Assembly: GCA_032160545.1 (NCBI GenBank)
Contig: JAVHVN010000064.1
Coordinates: 1 to 64,000, forward strand
Source: DATGFB01 sp032160545
Lineage (GTDB): Bacteria; Actinomycetota; Actinomycetes; Mycobacteriales; Jatrophihabitantaceae
DNA: 64,000 nucleotides
Reading direction: 5' to 3'
The notes under the pieces: model-generated
The model's database searches: none
Told to the model about the DNA's origin: nothing
The model's input: only the letters and a program-made list of their open reading frames with translations
Part shown: piece after piece, positions 50,190 to 58,751 of the stretch
Layout: each line of letters starts with the position of its first letter
Numbering within the stretch: position 1 is the first letter of the stretch
Program-made: the position numbers and the translations under genes

Positions 50190-51248
50190 ATGGACGACCC
50201 CGACTGGGGGGCGGTCGAACAATCGTTGCTCCCGGCCTTCGCCGAGCCGTCGCGCGAGCAGGTGCGGTGGGCGGTCTTGTCGCGGGTTCCAGTGGTAGCT
50301 CTGGCTCAGCCTGACCTTGGTCAAGGCCGGCTTCTGGTGGCCCGCACCGACCCGCAGCGGCATTCGGTCTGCCTGGCCTACGGCGATGAGGCGGCGCAGG
50401 ATGGTCCGTTCGTCACCGTGACAACTCACGTCTGGGCGCAGACAACGGCGACATTTGTCGCGGCACCCACTCAGCAGGCGCTCGCGAGCGAGCGGGATCG
50501 GTTGTTTCATCGAGCTGGGATCGACGAGGCCGAGCCGGTCGGCGCGCAGACCCGGAACCGGCGAGTGCCGTTCGACGACACGAGCCTGCGGGCCCGAGTC
50601 CGCCACGAGGACTCGTTGTGGTCGGCCGAGGTGTGGCTGCCCATCGACGCGCGACCGGCCGGGGCCCGACCGCGCGACCGAGCATTCGCGATCGTCGTGT
50701 CGCGCGGCGTGCCGGTCGAGGCAGTGGCACTGCGGCTCGAGGACGATCTGGAGCCCCTCTGGAACGCTCGTGACACGTCCGATCGCCTCCGGATCCGACG
50801 GTCGGCCGGTGACACCGGAGCCGATCCCTTGCCGGCCGCCACCGACCTCAAGGGGCTCGAGGAACTCATCGACTCCGCCGTGGCCGGCCGCCCGGTCGGC
50901 GCCGGTCCCGAGCGTCCACTCGCCCCCCGCCGGTCCCGTCACGACCTGCGCCGCGAATGGGAGGCCGCCCTGCAGGCTCAGATCCGCTACGGGAACCAAG
51001 CCCCGGCCGAGGCCAATCGGTCGATCACGATGCTGGTCAGCCAGATTTGCGAATTGTCGACGTCAGTTCAGTGGTGGGGCGACGCTGGACCGGCGGCGAT
51101 CGCCGAATGCATTCGATACACGGTCTTCGACAGTGAGGTGGCCAGCCGGCCCGCGCAGTTACTGTGGCGAAAGGCAGTCGACCAACGCCGCACGCGGGCC
51201 GAGTGGCTCAAGGAATGGGAGCGCTGGCACGCCGAGCGGGCCGGCTGA
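50190..51248 (+). CDS. Hypothetical protein, 352 aa, no recognised family
   Basis: A 352-residue soluble, Trp- and Arg-rich protein. No signal peptide, membrane helix or nucleotide-binding motif. Repeated beta-rich segments include VALAQPDLGQGRLLVARTD, ATFVAAPTQ and FAIVVSRGVPVEAVALRLED. The C-terminal third is helical and charged (REWEAALQAQIRYGN, RTRAEWLKEWERWHAERAG). The frame has no competing frame with conserved content. I start at the ATG at 50190. It lies between the divergent Rieske gene and the transporter operon, which is convergent with it. I cannot assign a function. Confidence 0.7.
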   Translation: MDDPDWGAVEQSLLPAFAEPSREQVRWAVLSRVPVVALAQPDLGQGRLLVARTDPQRHSVCLAYGDEAAQDGPFVTVTTHVWAQTTATFVAAPTQQALASERDRLFHRAGIDEAEPVGAQTRNRRVPFDDTSLRARVRHEDSLWSAEVWLPIDARPAGARPRDRAFAIVVSRGVPVEAVALRLEDDLEPLWNARDTSDRLRIRRSAGDTGADPLPAATDLKGLEELIDSAVAGRPVGAGPERPLAPRRSRHDLRREWEAALQAQIRYGNQAPAEANRSITMLVSQICELSTSVQWWGDAGPAAIAECIRYTVFDSEVASRPAQLLWRKAVDQRRTRAEWLKEWERWHAERAG

Positions 51249-51283
51249 CTCTGGCGAACGCCGGTGATCGACGCGACGGCCAA

Positions 51284-52048
51284 CTACACCCCGGTCGCGA
51301 CCGCTTCGCCGAGGTAGCCGGCGATGACTTCGTTAGTCGCCGCGCGCGATTCACCGTGCCAGCTGAGGCGGCCGCGCTGGAGCAGGGCGCACTCTTCGGC
51401 GAACTTCAGTGCGCGCGCCGCGTACTGCTCGATCAAGATGATGGTTGCACCCGTGCCCTTGAGCAGTTCGAGCGACTCGAAGACCGTGTCGACCATCTTG
51501 GGCGCCAGGCCCAGCGACAGTTCATCGGCGACGATCAGCTTGGGCGAGGTCGTGAGCGCTCGAGCCAGCGACAGCATCTGCTGCTCGCCGCCCGACAGCA
51601 TGGCGGCATGGTTCTTCGCCCGCAACCTCAGCGCCGGAAACAGTTCCATCGCGCGGTCGACGGTCGCCGCCCGTTCCGACCGGCTCTTGTTCACGCCGGC
51701 CAACAACCGCAGGTTCTCGACGACCGTGAGATCCGGAAAGATGCCGCGACCCTCGGGCAGGTAGATCAGACCGGCCCGGCGGATCTTATGAGCCGGCCAG
51801 CCGGTTATGTCGTGTCCATCGAACGAGATTCGTCCGGCGGCCGCCGGCACCAGGCCGCTGATGGCCCGGGCCACCGTGCTCTTGCCGGAACCGTTGACTC
51901 CCAACAGGGCGAGCGCCTGTCCCTGCTGCACGCTCAGGTTGAGGTCACGTACCGCTGTCGCGAGCCCGTACCGCACGGTCAGGTTCTCGATCGCCAGCAG
52001 CGGCTCGGCCGATTCGGTGGTCGACGCACTCGGCGCTGGGGTACTCAT
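51284..52048 (-). CDS. Branched-chain amino acid-type ABC transporter ATP-binding protein (LivF-like)
   Basis: A 254-residue ATPase. Walker A LLGVNGSGKST, Q-loop LIYLPEGRGIFPDLTV, signature MLSGGEQQMLSLARAL and Walker B KLIVADELSLGLAP are those of LivF, including the characteristic E-G-R-G-I-F. It pairs with the LivG-like ATPase (overlap ATGA) to power the fused permease upstream. In catabolic clusters Liv-type importers often take up aromatic acids, sterols or short dicarboxylates rather than amino acids. Confidence 0.93.
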   Translation of the reverse strand: MSTPAPSASTTESAEPLLAIENLTVRYGLATAVRDLNLSVQQGQALALLGVNGSGKSTVARAISGLVPAAAGRISFDGHDITGWPAHKIRRAGLIYLPEGRGIFPDLTVVENLRLLAGVNKSRSERAATVDRAMELFPALRLRAKNHAAMLSGGEQQMLSLARALTTSPKLIVADELSLGLAPKMVDTVFESLELLKGTGATIILIEQYAARALKFAEECALLQRGRLSWHGESRAATNEVIAGYLGEAVATGV

Positions 52049-52896
52049 GCGAACTCTTTGTCGGTGCTGTCACCAAGCGTCTGGACGTCAGTCGGGAGGT
52101 CGTCGGTCTCGGTGCCGAGGTACGCCGCTCGCACGGCTGGATCCCGGCGAATGTCATCGGGCTTGCCTTGCGCGATGAGCGAACCGAAGTCGAGCACGTA
52201 GATGTATTCGCACAGATCCATGACCAGGGCGACGTCGTGCTCGACGAGCAGCAAGGACACCCCGCGCTCGGCGACGGTCCGCCGCAGCATGCCGACCACA
52301 TGGGCCGTCTCGGCGGTATCCAGGCCTGACGATGGTTCATCGAGCAGTAGAACGGACGGTTCGGCCGCCAGCGCGCGGCCCAGCTCGACCAGGCGCAGCA
52401 TGCCGAGCGGAAGTGACGCGACGGACGCATTCGCGACGCCGCCGAGCCCGAGCGAGTCCATGAGTCCACCGACCCGCTCATCCTCGCCCGGGTTCTTCGG
52501 GCGCAGTCCTCGCCCGGTCACCATGTCGGTCCAGACCCGGCGCGTGCCCTCACGGGTGCGATCGGCGACGACCAGGTGCTCCCGGACGCTCATCTCGGCG
52601 AACACCTCAGGGTGTTGAAACGTTCGCCCGAGCCCTTGCCGCACCCGCGACTGTGGCGTCGCCTTGGTGACGTCGTTGCCGTCCAGGTAGACGCGACCAG
52701 ACGTAGGGCGCCGGAGCCCGGACAAGACCGAGAACAACGTGGTCTTTCCGGCCCCGTTGGGTCCGATGAGCCCGACGATCGAGTCGGGCGGCACACTCAG
52801 GCTGACGTCGTTGCAGGCGACGACGCCGCCGAACCGGACCACCACGTTCTCAGCCGACAGGCGAGACGTCTGCGTCGCTGGCGCCGGGGCTGTCAC
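52045..52896 (-). CDS. Branched-chain amino acid-type ABC transporter ATP-binding protein (LivG-like)
   Basis: A 283-residue ATPase. Walker A LIGPNGAGKTT, Q-loop RTFQHPEVFAEMSV, Walker B PSVLLLDEPSSGLD and the H-loop LLVEHDVALVMDLC are LivG-like. The signature motif, LPLGMLRLVELGRAL, has the G-x-x-R/Q form altered to LPLGMLR in place of LPYGxQR. GTG at 52896 overlaps the permease stop by 4 bases. The C-terminus (YLGTETDDLPTDVQ) is family-typical. Confidence 0.92.
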   Translation of the reverse strand: MTAPAPATQTSRLSAENVVVRFGGVVACNDVSLSVPPDSIVGLIGPNGAGKTTLFSVLSGLRRPTSGRVYLDGNDVTKATPQSRVRQGLGRTFQHPEVFAEMSVREHLVVADRTREGTRRVWTDMVTGRGLRPKNPGEDERVGGLMDSLGLGGVANASVASLPLGMLRLVELGRALAAEPSVLLLDEPSSGLDTAETAHVVGMLRRTVAERGVSLLLVEHDVALVMDLCEYIYVLDFGSLIAQGKPDDIRRDPAVRAAYLGTETDDLPTDVQTLGDSTDKEFA

Positions 52897-54920
52897 GAAC
52901 GGCCGCCCAGCGCCGTGCCGGCCAGATCGGGCGACTCGACCTCCGGGCTCTCGGCGACCGGCGCCACAGCGGTCGGCGACGACTGCCACCTCCGGCGGAG
53001 GCGGTACGCCAATCGCTCGAGATTGCGCGCCTGCATCGTCACCGATCCGTCGGGATCCATGATCAGGCCGATGGCGCCGAGCCCGAACAACACCGTCGGG
53101 ACGTTGCCCCAGGCCGCGGACAGGTAGGTCTGGAAGATGCCGGGCAGCAGGGTGAACACGAGTCCGGCGACGATCGCCGCGACGACGGATCGCGCACCGA
53201 TGGTTACCAGGACGGCCAGCCAGGCCAAGCCGGTGAAGACCGTGTAGTTGGTCGGCACGGCCAGCAAGCTGTACATCGCCAGAAAGCCGCCGCCGAGAGC
53301 GGCGACAAAGCTGGCCTGCGCCGCGATCAGGACACGTAGCCCGATCACGTTCAGCCCGAGGACGCTCGATGATGCGGCCTCGCTTCGCCGCACCGCGCTG
53401 AACGCGAGGCCGGTCGTCGACCGTCGCATGTTGATGATGAACAGCGCCACGAGCAGGAAGATGCCGAGCACCAAGTACGCGAACGTTCGGTCGCCCACCG
53501 CCCAACTCGGACGGCCGATCCCCACGCCACTGCCCCCGTTGATGAACCGCTCGCGGGTGAAGACCAAAGTCTCGATCATCAGACCGAAGATCAGGGTCGA
53601 CAAAGCCACGTACAGCTCGCCGAACCGAATCGTGAGCAGGCCGAGGAGTGCCCCGACCGGTGTCGCTATCACTGCCGCCACCAGCACCGCCAGCAGCACC
53701 GGCCAGCCCGCATTGGTTGCGAATTGCGCCGCGATGACGCCGCCGAGCCCGGCGAAGGTGATGAGCGACAGCCACAGGAAGCCACCCTCGCCGACTGCCA
53801 GCGTGAAGGACAGGAAGATCAGCCCGTACACGAAACCGCCGGCGATCAAGGTCAGCCAATACCCGTTGAAGAGCAGCGGCAGGATCGCGACAACCGCCAG
53901 CATGACCAGCGTCCCGACGCTACGGAACGAGAAGACACCCGAGGTCGCCGTTTGTGCGTGCGTACTCAGGGCCGCAGAAACTGCGGCGTCGCCACCTTGA
54001 GGCTCGATGGCGGCATCCAGAGCGCCACCGCTGGCCACATCGCGGACCGCTCCGTAGCGGATGTAGAAGAAGATCAGGGCCAGCGCGGTCACGATGAACG
54101 GCGCGCTGCCGACCACCGCGGCTGAGTACTGGCTGTTCGATGGCAACCAGTACTGCACCAGGTCGGTGAACACACCCATGAGCAGCGCGATGCCGACGGC
54201 AATCGGCAGGCTCTTCAACCGGGCCGCCACCACCGCGGCGAAGGCGGCCGACATCAGCCCGGTCATGCCTTGCGGCGTCAGGCCGCTGGTCGGTGCGGCC
54301 AGGATGCCGACCAGACCGGCCAGCGAGACGCTGACGATCCACACACCGACCGACACCGCTTCCGGGTTGATACCCGACAGCGACGCCAACGCCCGCGAGC
54401 TCACCAGACCACGCACCCGCAGGCCGATGTCGGTGAACAGCAGAAGGTAGGTGCCGACGAGCAGAATCGCGATCAGGAAGGCGAACACCACGATCTGGTC
54501 GAGTCCGATGGTTGCCCCGAAGACGTGATAGACGTGCACCGGCGTCGGTATGAGGCCCGGGGCCAGGCTGATGGTCGCGTTGCCGAAACAGATCACCGCC
54601 AGCGGCGGCAGCGCCACGAAGAAGCCGATCATCGCCACGATCTGGATGAGCTTCGACCGCCGGGCCAGGCCGCGCAGCAGTGCGAAATACAGCACGATGG
54701 CGATCCCGGGTGCCCAGACGAGCAGCACCATCAATACGGCCGGGACGATGCCCCAACCTTGCTGGGTGTGGAGGTAGTAGTAAGAGCGCGACAAGAAATA
54801 CGCGAATGACGCGAAGGCGAAATTAAGAATGCCGGTCGATACGTAGGTGACCGTGATGCTGGACGCGGCAATTGCATAGAGCGACCCCAGTGTCAGGCCG
54901 GCAATGATGTAATCGAACAC
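52893..54920 (-). CDS. Fused LivH-LivM ABC transporter permease
   Basis: A 675-residue membrane protein in which the two Liv permeases are one chain. The LivH-like half, residues about 1-290, starts MFDYIIAGLTLGSLYAIAASS, with some 8 helices. A hydrophilic linker (about 292-325, GGALDAAIEPQGGDAAVSAALSTH) leads to the LivM-like half from about 335, with GGFVYGLIFLSFTLAVGEGGFLWLS, a loop FINGGSGVGIGRPSW and a further 8-9 helices. The charged tail ends the chain. GTG start; operator copy c lies 105 bases upstream. Confidence 0.92.
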   Translation of the reverse strand: MFDYIIAGLTLGSLYAIAASSITVTYVSTGILNFAFASFAYFLSRSYYYLHTQQGWGIVPAVLMVLLVWAPGIAIVLYFALLRGLARRSKLIQIVAMIGFFVALPPLAVICFGNATISLAPGLIPTPVHVYHVFGATIGLDQIVVFAFLIAILLVGTYLLLFTDIGLRVRGLVSSRALASLSGINPEAVSVGVWIVSVSLAGLVGILAAPTSGLTPQGMTGLMSAAFAAVVAARLKSLPIAVGIALLMGVFTDLVQYWLPSNSQYSAAVVGSAPFIVTALALIFFYIRYGAVRDVASGGALDAAIEPQGGDAAVSAALSTHAQTATSGVFSFRSVGTLVMLAVVAILPLLFNGYWLTLIAGGFVYGLIFLSFTLAVGEGGFLWLSLITFAGLGGVIAAQFATNAGWPVLLAVLVAAVIATPVGALLGLLTIRFGELYVALSTLIFGLMIETLVFTRERFINGGSGVGIGRPSWAVGDRTFAYLVLGIFLLVALFIINMRRSTTGLAFSAVRRSEAASSSVLGLNVIGLRVLIAAQASFVAALGGGFLAMYSLLAVPTNYTVFTGLAWLAVLVTIGARSVVAAIVAGLVFTLLPGIFQTYLSAAWGNVPTVLFGLGAIGLIMDPDGSVTMQARNLERLAYRLRRRWQSSPTAVAPVAESPEVESPDLAGTALGGRS

Positions 54921-55024
54921 TCGCCTCTCCCCTGCCTAGCGATGCCGAAAAGCAAGCAGTGGCCCGACCCGGGGTGGGCTGATCACTGGCGCGTCGACTC
55001 TGACCGGCTCTGCACACTCTCCCC

Positions 55025-55041
55025 GTATCATGCAATGATTC
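55025..55041. promoter_or_regulatory. Island operator motif, copy c (transporter / ferredoxin divergent promoter)
   Basis: GTATCATGCAATGATTC: ATCAT (55027-55031), spacer GCA, ATGAT (55035-55039), a true inverted repeat. These 17 bases are identical to the reverse complement of copy e at 63264-63280. It lies 105 bases upstream of the permease start and 166 upstream of the ferredoxin start, in a 286-base divergent gap that holds no gene. Confidence 0.7.
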
Positions 55042-55206
55042 CATCATGGCTCGTCCGGCTGAGTATGGCCTAGGCTTGACCGATCCGCAACGCTCATGAA
55101 GCCTCGGTCAGGCTTCCTCTCTCAGCCGTAGCGAGCCGGCGCGAAAGTCGCTGGACGGGTGGTCGGCGTACCAGTCATTTCGCAACTGGAGGCAGGAAGA
55201 CAGCCC

Positions 55207-55569
55207 ATGACAGGCTCGCTCCGATCGACCGGATCCCACGTCGCGCATGTGCTGCCGGCCGATATTGATGTCGAGGTGTTCGATATCGAGACCCTGTTCG
55301 ACGCGGCGTGGCGCGAGGGGTACGACTGGCCGACGGTGTGCGTCGGCCAGATGCGCTGCACCGCCTGCCACGTGACGATCATGGAAGGCACCGACAACGT
55401 CAGACCGATGGTCGACGAGCAAGAGGCATCGACGATCAAGCGACTGGCGCAGCGCATCTACCACGGCAACGATGAGGGTCTGCGGTTGGCGTGCCAACTG
55501 CGCCTGACCGGCGATGTCGTCGTTGAGCAAAAGGTGTTCAAGGGCAAGAGACGCCAAGGCGTCGAGTAG
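55207..55569 (+). CDS. [2Fe-2S] ferredoxin, adrenodoxin type
   Basis: A 120-residue electron-transfer protein. The cluster ligands are C-x5-C-x2-C (CVGQMRCTAC) and a fourth Cys about 40 residues later (RLACQLR); the C-x5-C-x2-C spacing is that of adrenodoxin/putidaredoxin-like ferredoxins that feed Rieske oxygenases or P450s. The start is the ATG at 55207 after GGAAGACAG. It is the first gene of a plus-strand unit with the two acyl-CoA dehydrogenases and is the likely electron donor for the Rieske oxygenase; no reductase gene is seen. Confidence 0.87.
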   Translation: MTGSLRSTGSHVAHVLPADIDVEVFDIETLFDAAWREGYDWPTVCVGQMRCTACHVTIMEGTDNVRPMVDEQEASTIKRLAQRIYHGNDEGLRLACQLRLTGDVVVEQKVFKGKRRQGVE

Positions 55570-55693
55570 CTTGACCGATTGTTTCGCCCGGTAGACACTC
55601 TACTAACATTGAAGTATTGGCGGATGCCGCGCGGTCGGGTCGGATTCGCCGCCGTTCCCTCGCCGACTTGACCGATCCAGGGGGCCCTTGACG

Positions 55694-56734
55694 ATGGGTG
55701 TCGACCTGTGGGAGTTCCGGCGCCAGGACTACTCGCTCGACCGTGATCAGCAGGACGTGCGCGACGCGTTCAGCGAGTTCTTCCTGAAGGAGTCGCCGAG
55801 CTCGGTGGTTCGGGCCGCCGAACCACTGGGTTTCGACGCTCGCCTGTGGGTTGCCCTCGTCGGGATGGGGGTGACCACGATGAGCCTGCCCGCCGCCGCC
55901 GGCGGCGACGACGCGACGCTGGTCGACCTGGTGCTCATCGCTGAGGAAGTCGGACGGACCGCCGCGCCCGTCCCCTATGTTTCCCAGGTCGTCAGCACCC
56001 GGCTGCTCGCCGCTGTCAATGCGGCCGGCGAGATACTCGAGAACGCGAAGGCGGGCCGACCAGTTGCCCTCGTGCTGGCCCCGCTGCACGGGGCCGGGGC
56101 CGTCCTGGTTCCTGACGCGGCGATCGCCGAAGACGTCATTGCCCTCCACGACGATGAACTGGTGCTCTTCCGGTCGAGCGAGCCCGCGCCCCACGTCGTC
56201 AACCACGGCAGCACCCCCCTTGGTCGCTGGTCACCCTCGGGCGCCGAACGAGTGGTGTTGGCCAGCGGCCCCGTGGCGCAGAAGCACCACGACCGGGCGG
56301 TAGGCGAGTGGAAGCTGCTCATGGGGGCGGCCCTAATCGGGCTGACCCAGGCCGCGCTCGACATCTCGGTCGAGTTCGCAAAGACGCGCGAGACGCTGGG
56401 CGTGCCGATCGGATCGCTGCAGGGCGTTGCCTTTCCCCTGGCCGACGTTGCTATCGGGGTCGCCGGCAGTCGCCAGCTGATCTGGCGAGCCGCCTGGATG
56501 ACTCAGTACGAGCCCGGCGCCCGTCCCGACCTGATCGCGATCGCGTTCGCCATGGCCGCGCACGTCGCGTCACAGGGCACTCAGATCTCCGCGCACATGC
56601 AGGGCGGACTCGGCTTCATGGTCGAAGCCGATGCCAGCTTGTACTTCCTGCGGTCGAAGGGGTGGAGCGTCCTCGCCGGCGATCCGACGCTCGACCTCAT
56701 CAGCGTTGGCGCCGCCGCCATCGCCACCGGCTGA
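55694..56734 (+). CDS. Acyl-CoA dehydrogenase, catalytic small-type subunit of a pair
   Basis: A 346-residue acyl-CoA dehydrogenase. Helical N- and C-terminal domains are present, with EFAKTRETLGVPIGSLQGVAFPLAD (FAD/ETF side) and HMQGGLGFMVEADASLYFLRSK near the end. The Glu311 in GFMVEAD is at the position of the catalytic base in mycobacterial alpha2beta2 steroid-chain dehydrogenases. ATG at 55694, with GGGGG upstream; a TTG at 55688 is also possible. Paired with the next gene 21 bases downstream. Confidence 0.88.
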   Translation: MGVDLWEFRRQDYSLDRDQQDVRDAFSEFFLKESPSSVVRAAEPLGFDARLWVALVGMGVTTMSLPAAAGGDDATLVDLVLIAEEVGRTAAPVPYVSQVVSTRLLAAVNAAGEILENAKAGRPVALVLAPLHGAGAVLVPDAAIAEDVIALHDDELVLFRSSEPAPHVVNHGSTPLGRWSPSGAERVVLASGPVAQKHHDRAVGEWKLLMGAALIGLTQAALDISVEFAKTRETLGVPIGSLQGVAFPLADVAIGVAGSRQLIWRAAWMTQYEPGARPDLIAIAFAMAAHVASQGTQISAHMQGGLGFMVEADASLYFLRSKGWSVLAGDPTLDLISVGAAAIATG

Positions 56735-56755
56735 CCTGGAAGGCGAGACCCGTCC

Positions 56756-57964
56756 ATGGACTTTTCCGTCGTCGAGATGACCGCCGAGCGGCGGCAGTTC
56801 GCCAAGGAGGTCCGGGCCTTCCTCGACGAGCTCCTGACACAGGACGTGTACGACCGCGAACTCGCACACGGCGAAGGCTTCGACGAGAAGGTCCATCTGG
56901 CGCTCGGGGACAAGGGCTGGCTCATGCCGTCCTGGCCGGCCGAGCACGGCGGCGCCGGCCTCGACCCGACGTCGGCCCGCATCCTAGAACTCGAGATGTC
57001 GCGCCGGCTCGTGCCGGGCCTCACCACCATCATGTCCACCACCAACCTGGTCTGGGCGGCCGTTGAACACCACCTCGACCCGTCGCTGGTGGAGCCGATG
57101 CGGTTGGACGTCGCCCGCGGTCGGGTGCGGTTGTGCCTCGGCTATACCGAGCCCGACGGCGGTTCCGACATCGCGGCGGCCAAGATTCGGGCGATCCAGG
57201 ACGGCGAGGAATGGGTGCTCAACGGGTCCAAGATCTTCACCACGGGCGCACAGAACTGCCAGTACGTCTTCCTGATCACCCGCACCGATCCGACGCTGCC
57301 CAAACACAACGGTTTGACGATGTTCCTGGTGCCGCTGGACTCTCCGGGCATCGAGATCCAGGGCATCCGCGCGTTCAGTGGCGAGCGCACCAACATCGTG
57401 TACTACAGCGACGTCCGGGTCTCCGACCAGTTCCGGTTGGGTCCGGTCAACGCCGGCTGGTCGGTGCTGCACGGTCCGCTGGACGCTGAGCACGGCAAGG
57501 GCGGCGACGACGCCGGGCTGCGTCCCGGTCCCGGTGCCGGGTTTTTACGGCACCTCAAGGAGGCTCTCGAAGAAACGATTCAGTGGGCTCAGACCGCGAT
57601 GCGCGCCGACGGTACTCGGGTCGCCGAAGACCGCACCGTCCAGCTGCGCATCGGGCGGGTGATCGCCGAATACGAGATGGCTATCAGCACGCCGGGCCCG
57701 ATGGGGCGGGTCATCGGCGCGGACGTGATGGTTCGCGCCGCGGCCGACTTGGTGGACCTCGTGGGCATCGACGCGCTCGAATCGATGACCTCCCTCAACC
57801 AGCCGGGCCTGGCCGCGGTCGAGTTCGCCCAGCGCTTCGCTCAGGGCACCCCCACGTACGGCGGCACGAACGAGGTCTTCCGTAACATGATCGCCCGTCA
57901 CGACCTCGGCCTGCCGGCGCTGGCCCTGCCAGGGCGCCGGGCCTTCCTACCCGCGGGTCACTGA
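56756..57964 (+). CDS. Acyl-CoA dehydrogenase, larger partner subunit
   Basis: A 402-residue acyl-CoA dehydrogenase with a complete flavoprotein fold (CLGYTEPDGGSDIAAAKIRA, WVLNGSKIFTTGAQNCQYVFLITRTD, RAFSGERTNIVYYSDVRV). Near the C-terminus TYGGTNEVFRNMIARH has Gly369 where ordinary enzymes carry the catalytic Glu (YEGT). This loss is typical of the non-catalytic subunit of alpha2beta2 acyl-CoA dehydrogenases in steroid catabolism. It probably forms a heterotetramer with the preceding gene product. Confidence 0.9.
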   Translation: MDFSVVEMTAERRQFAKEVRAFLDELLTQDVYDRELAHGEGFDEKVHLALGDKGWLMPSWPAEHGGAGLDPTSARILELEMSRRLVPGLTTIMSTTNLVWAAVEHHLDPSLVEPMRLDVARGRVRLCLGYTEPDGGSDIAAAKIRAIQDGEEWVLNGSKIFTTGAQNCQYVFLITRTDPTLPKHNGLTMFLVPLDSPGIEIQGIRAFSGERTNIVYYSDVRVSDQFRLGPVNAGWSVLHGPLDAEHGKGGDDAGLRPGPGAGFLRHLKEALEETIQWAQTAMRADGTRVAEDRTVQLRIGRVIAEYEMAISTPGPMGRVIGADVMVRAAADLVDLVGIDALESMTSLNQPGLAAVEFAQRFAQGTPTYGGTNEVFRNMIARHDLGLPALALPGRRAFLPAGH

Positions 57965-58004
57965 TCGGCTGGTCCAGCGGGACCGTCGCGCGCCGGGCAG
58001 CCAG

Positions 58005-58742
58005 TCAGCTGGCGACGATGTCCAGCAACACCCCGTGGGTCGTGCGCGGATGCACGAAGGTCTGCACTTCGGTGGCAATGAGGTCGGACCCCCGGGCGGT
58101 CAGGTCGCTGACAGTCGCGGAGCGATCGTCGACGATCAGCCCGATCGCGTACACACCCTCGCCGCGGCGCTCGACGAACTTGGCAAGCGGGCCGGCATCG
58201 CTGCCGGCACTGGTGAGTCCGAACCACGAGCGCCCCACCGGCACGTGATGCGCAACCTCCCCGCTGTTGGTCGGGTGAGCCGGCCAGGCACCGAACAGGG
58301 CGGCCCACCCCTGCTTCGCCTGCTCGTCATCGCGCACGGCGACCACCAGATGGTTGATTCGCCGCCATTGACTCGAGGCGATCGGCCGGCCATCTGACCG
58401 GGCCGGACGCAACACCAAGGCAACGCCGTTGGTCGCAGCCGGATCGAGGGCGACGCAGTCGTCGGCCACCTCGATCGCGGCCCCGGTGCGAGTGAGGTGC
58501 TCGCGCATCATCTCGAGGTCGGCGACCCCGACCTCGACCCGGCCGACACCGAGCGGGTCGCCCTCCGCGACGGCACGCAGCCGGACGACGGTTCCGTCCA
58601 GATGAAACTCGATGTGGTCTTCGCCAGAGACGGACGGCGACCACCCCAGCTTGTCGATCCAGTCCGCCCCCGCACTCACCAGGTCGGTCACGGCGATGGT
58701 CACCTGCTGGAACTCGACGAGCGGATAAGCGGCGCCGAACAC
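58005..58742 (-). CDS. VOC-family protein (methylmalonyl-CoA epimerase/glyoxalase-like)
   Basis: A 245-residue protein with two vicinal-oxygen-chelate modules (about residues 8-112 and 125-244). Segments are FQQVTIAVTDLVSAGADWI and INHLVVAVRDDEQAKQGW, with HHVPVGRSWFGLT and HPRTTHGVLLDIV at the end. VOC enzymes act on CoA esters as epimerases or cut aromatic rings, and the metal ligand pattern is not fully clear here. Minus strand, convergent with the dehydrogenases. Confidence 0.8.
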   Translation of the reverse strand: MFGAAYPLVEFQQVTIAVTDLVSAGADWIDKLGWSPSVSGEDHIEFHLDGTVVRLRAVAEGDPLGVGRVEVGVADLEMMREHLTRTGAAIEVADDCVALDPAATNGVALVLRPARSDGRPIASSQWRRINHLVVAVRDDEQAKQGWAALFGAWPAHPTNSGEVAHHVPVGRSWFGLTSAGSDAGPLAKFVERRGEGVYAIGLIVDDRSATVSDLTARGSDLIATEVQTFVHPRTTHGVLLDIVAS

Positions 58743-58751
58743 ACAAGCTCC

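Noticed and set aside
50163..50999. Minus-strand frame of 278 codons opposite the 352-aa hypothetical gene
   Set aside because: No ribosome site and a composition typical of antisense shadow. The plus-strand frame has the more natural protein composition and a good ATG start.
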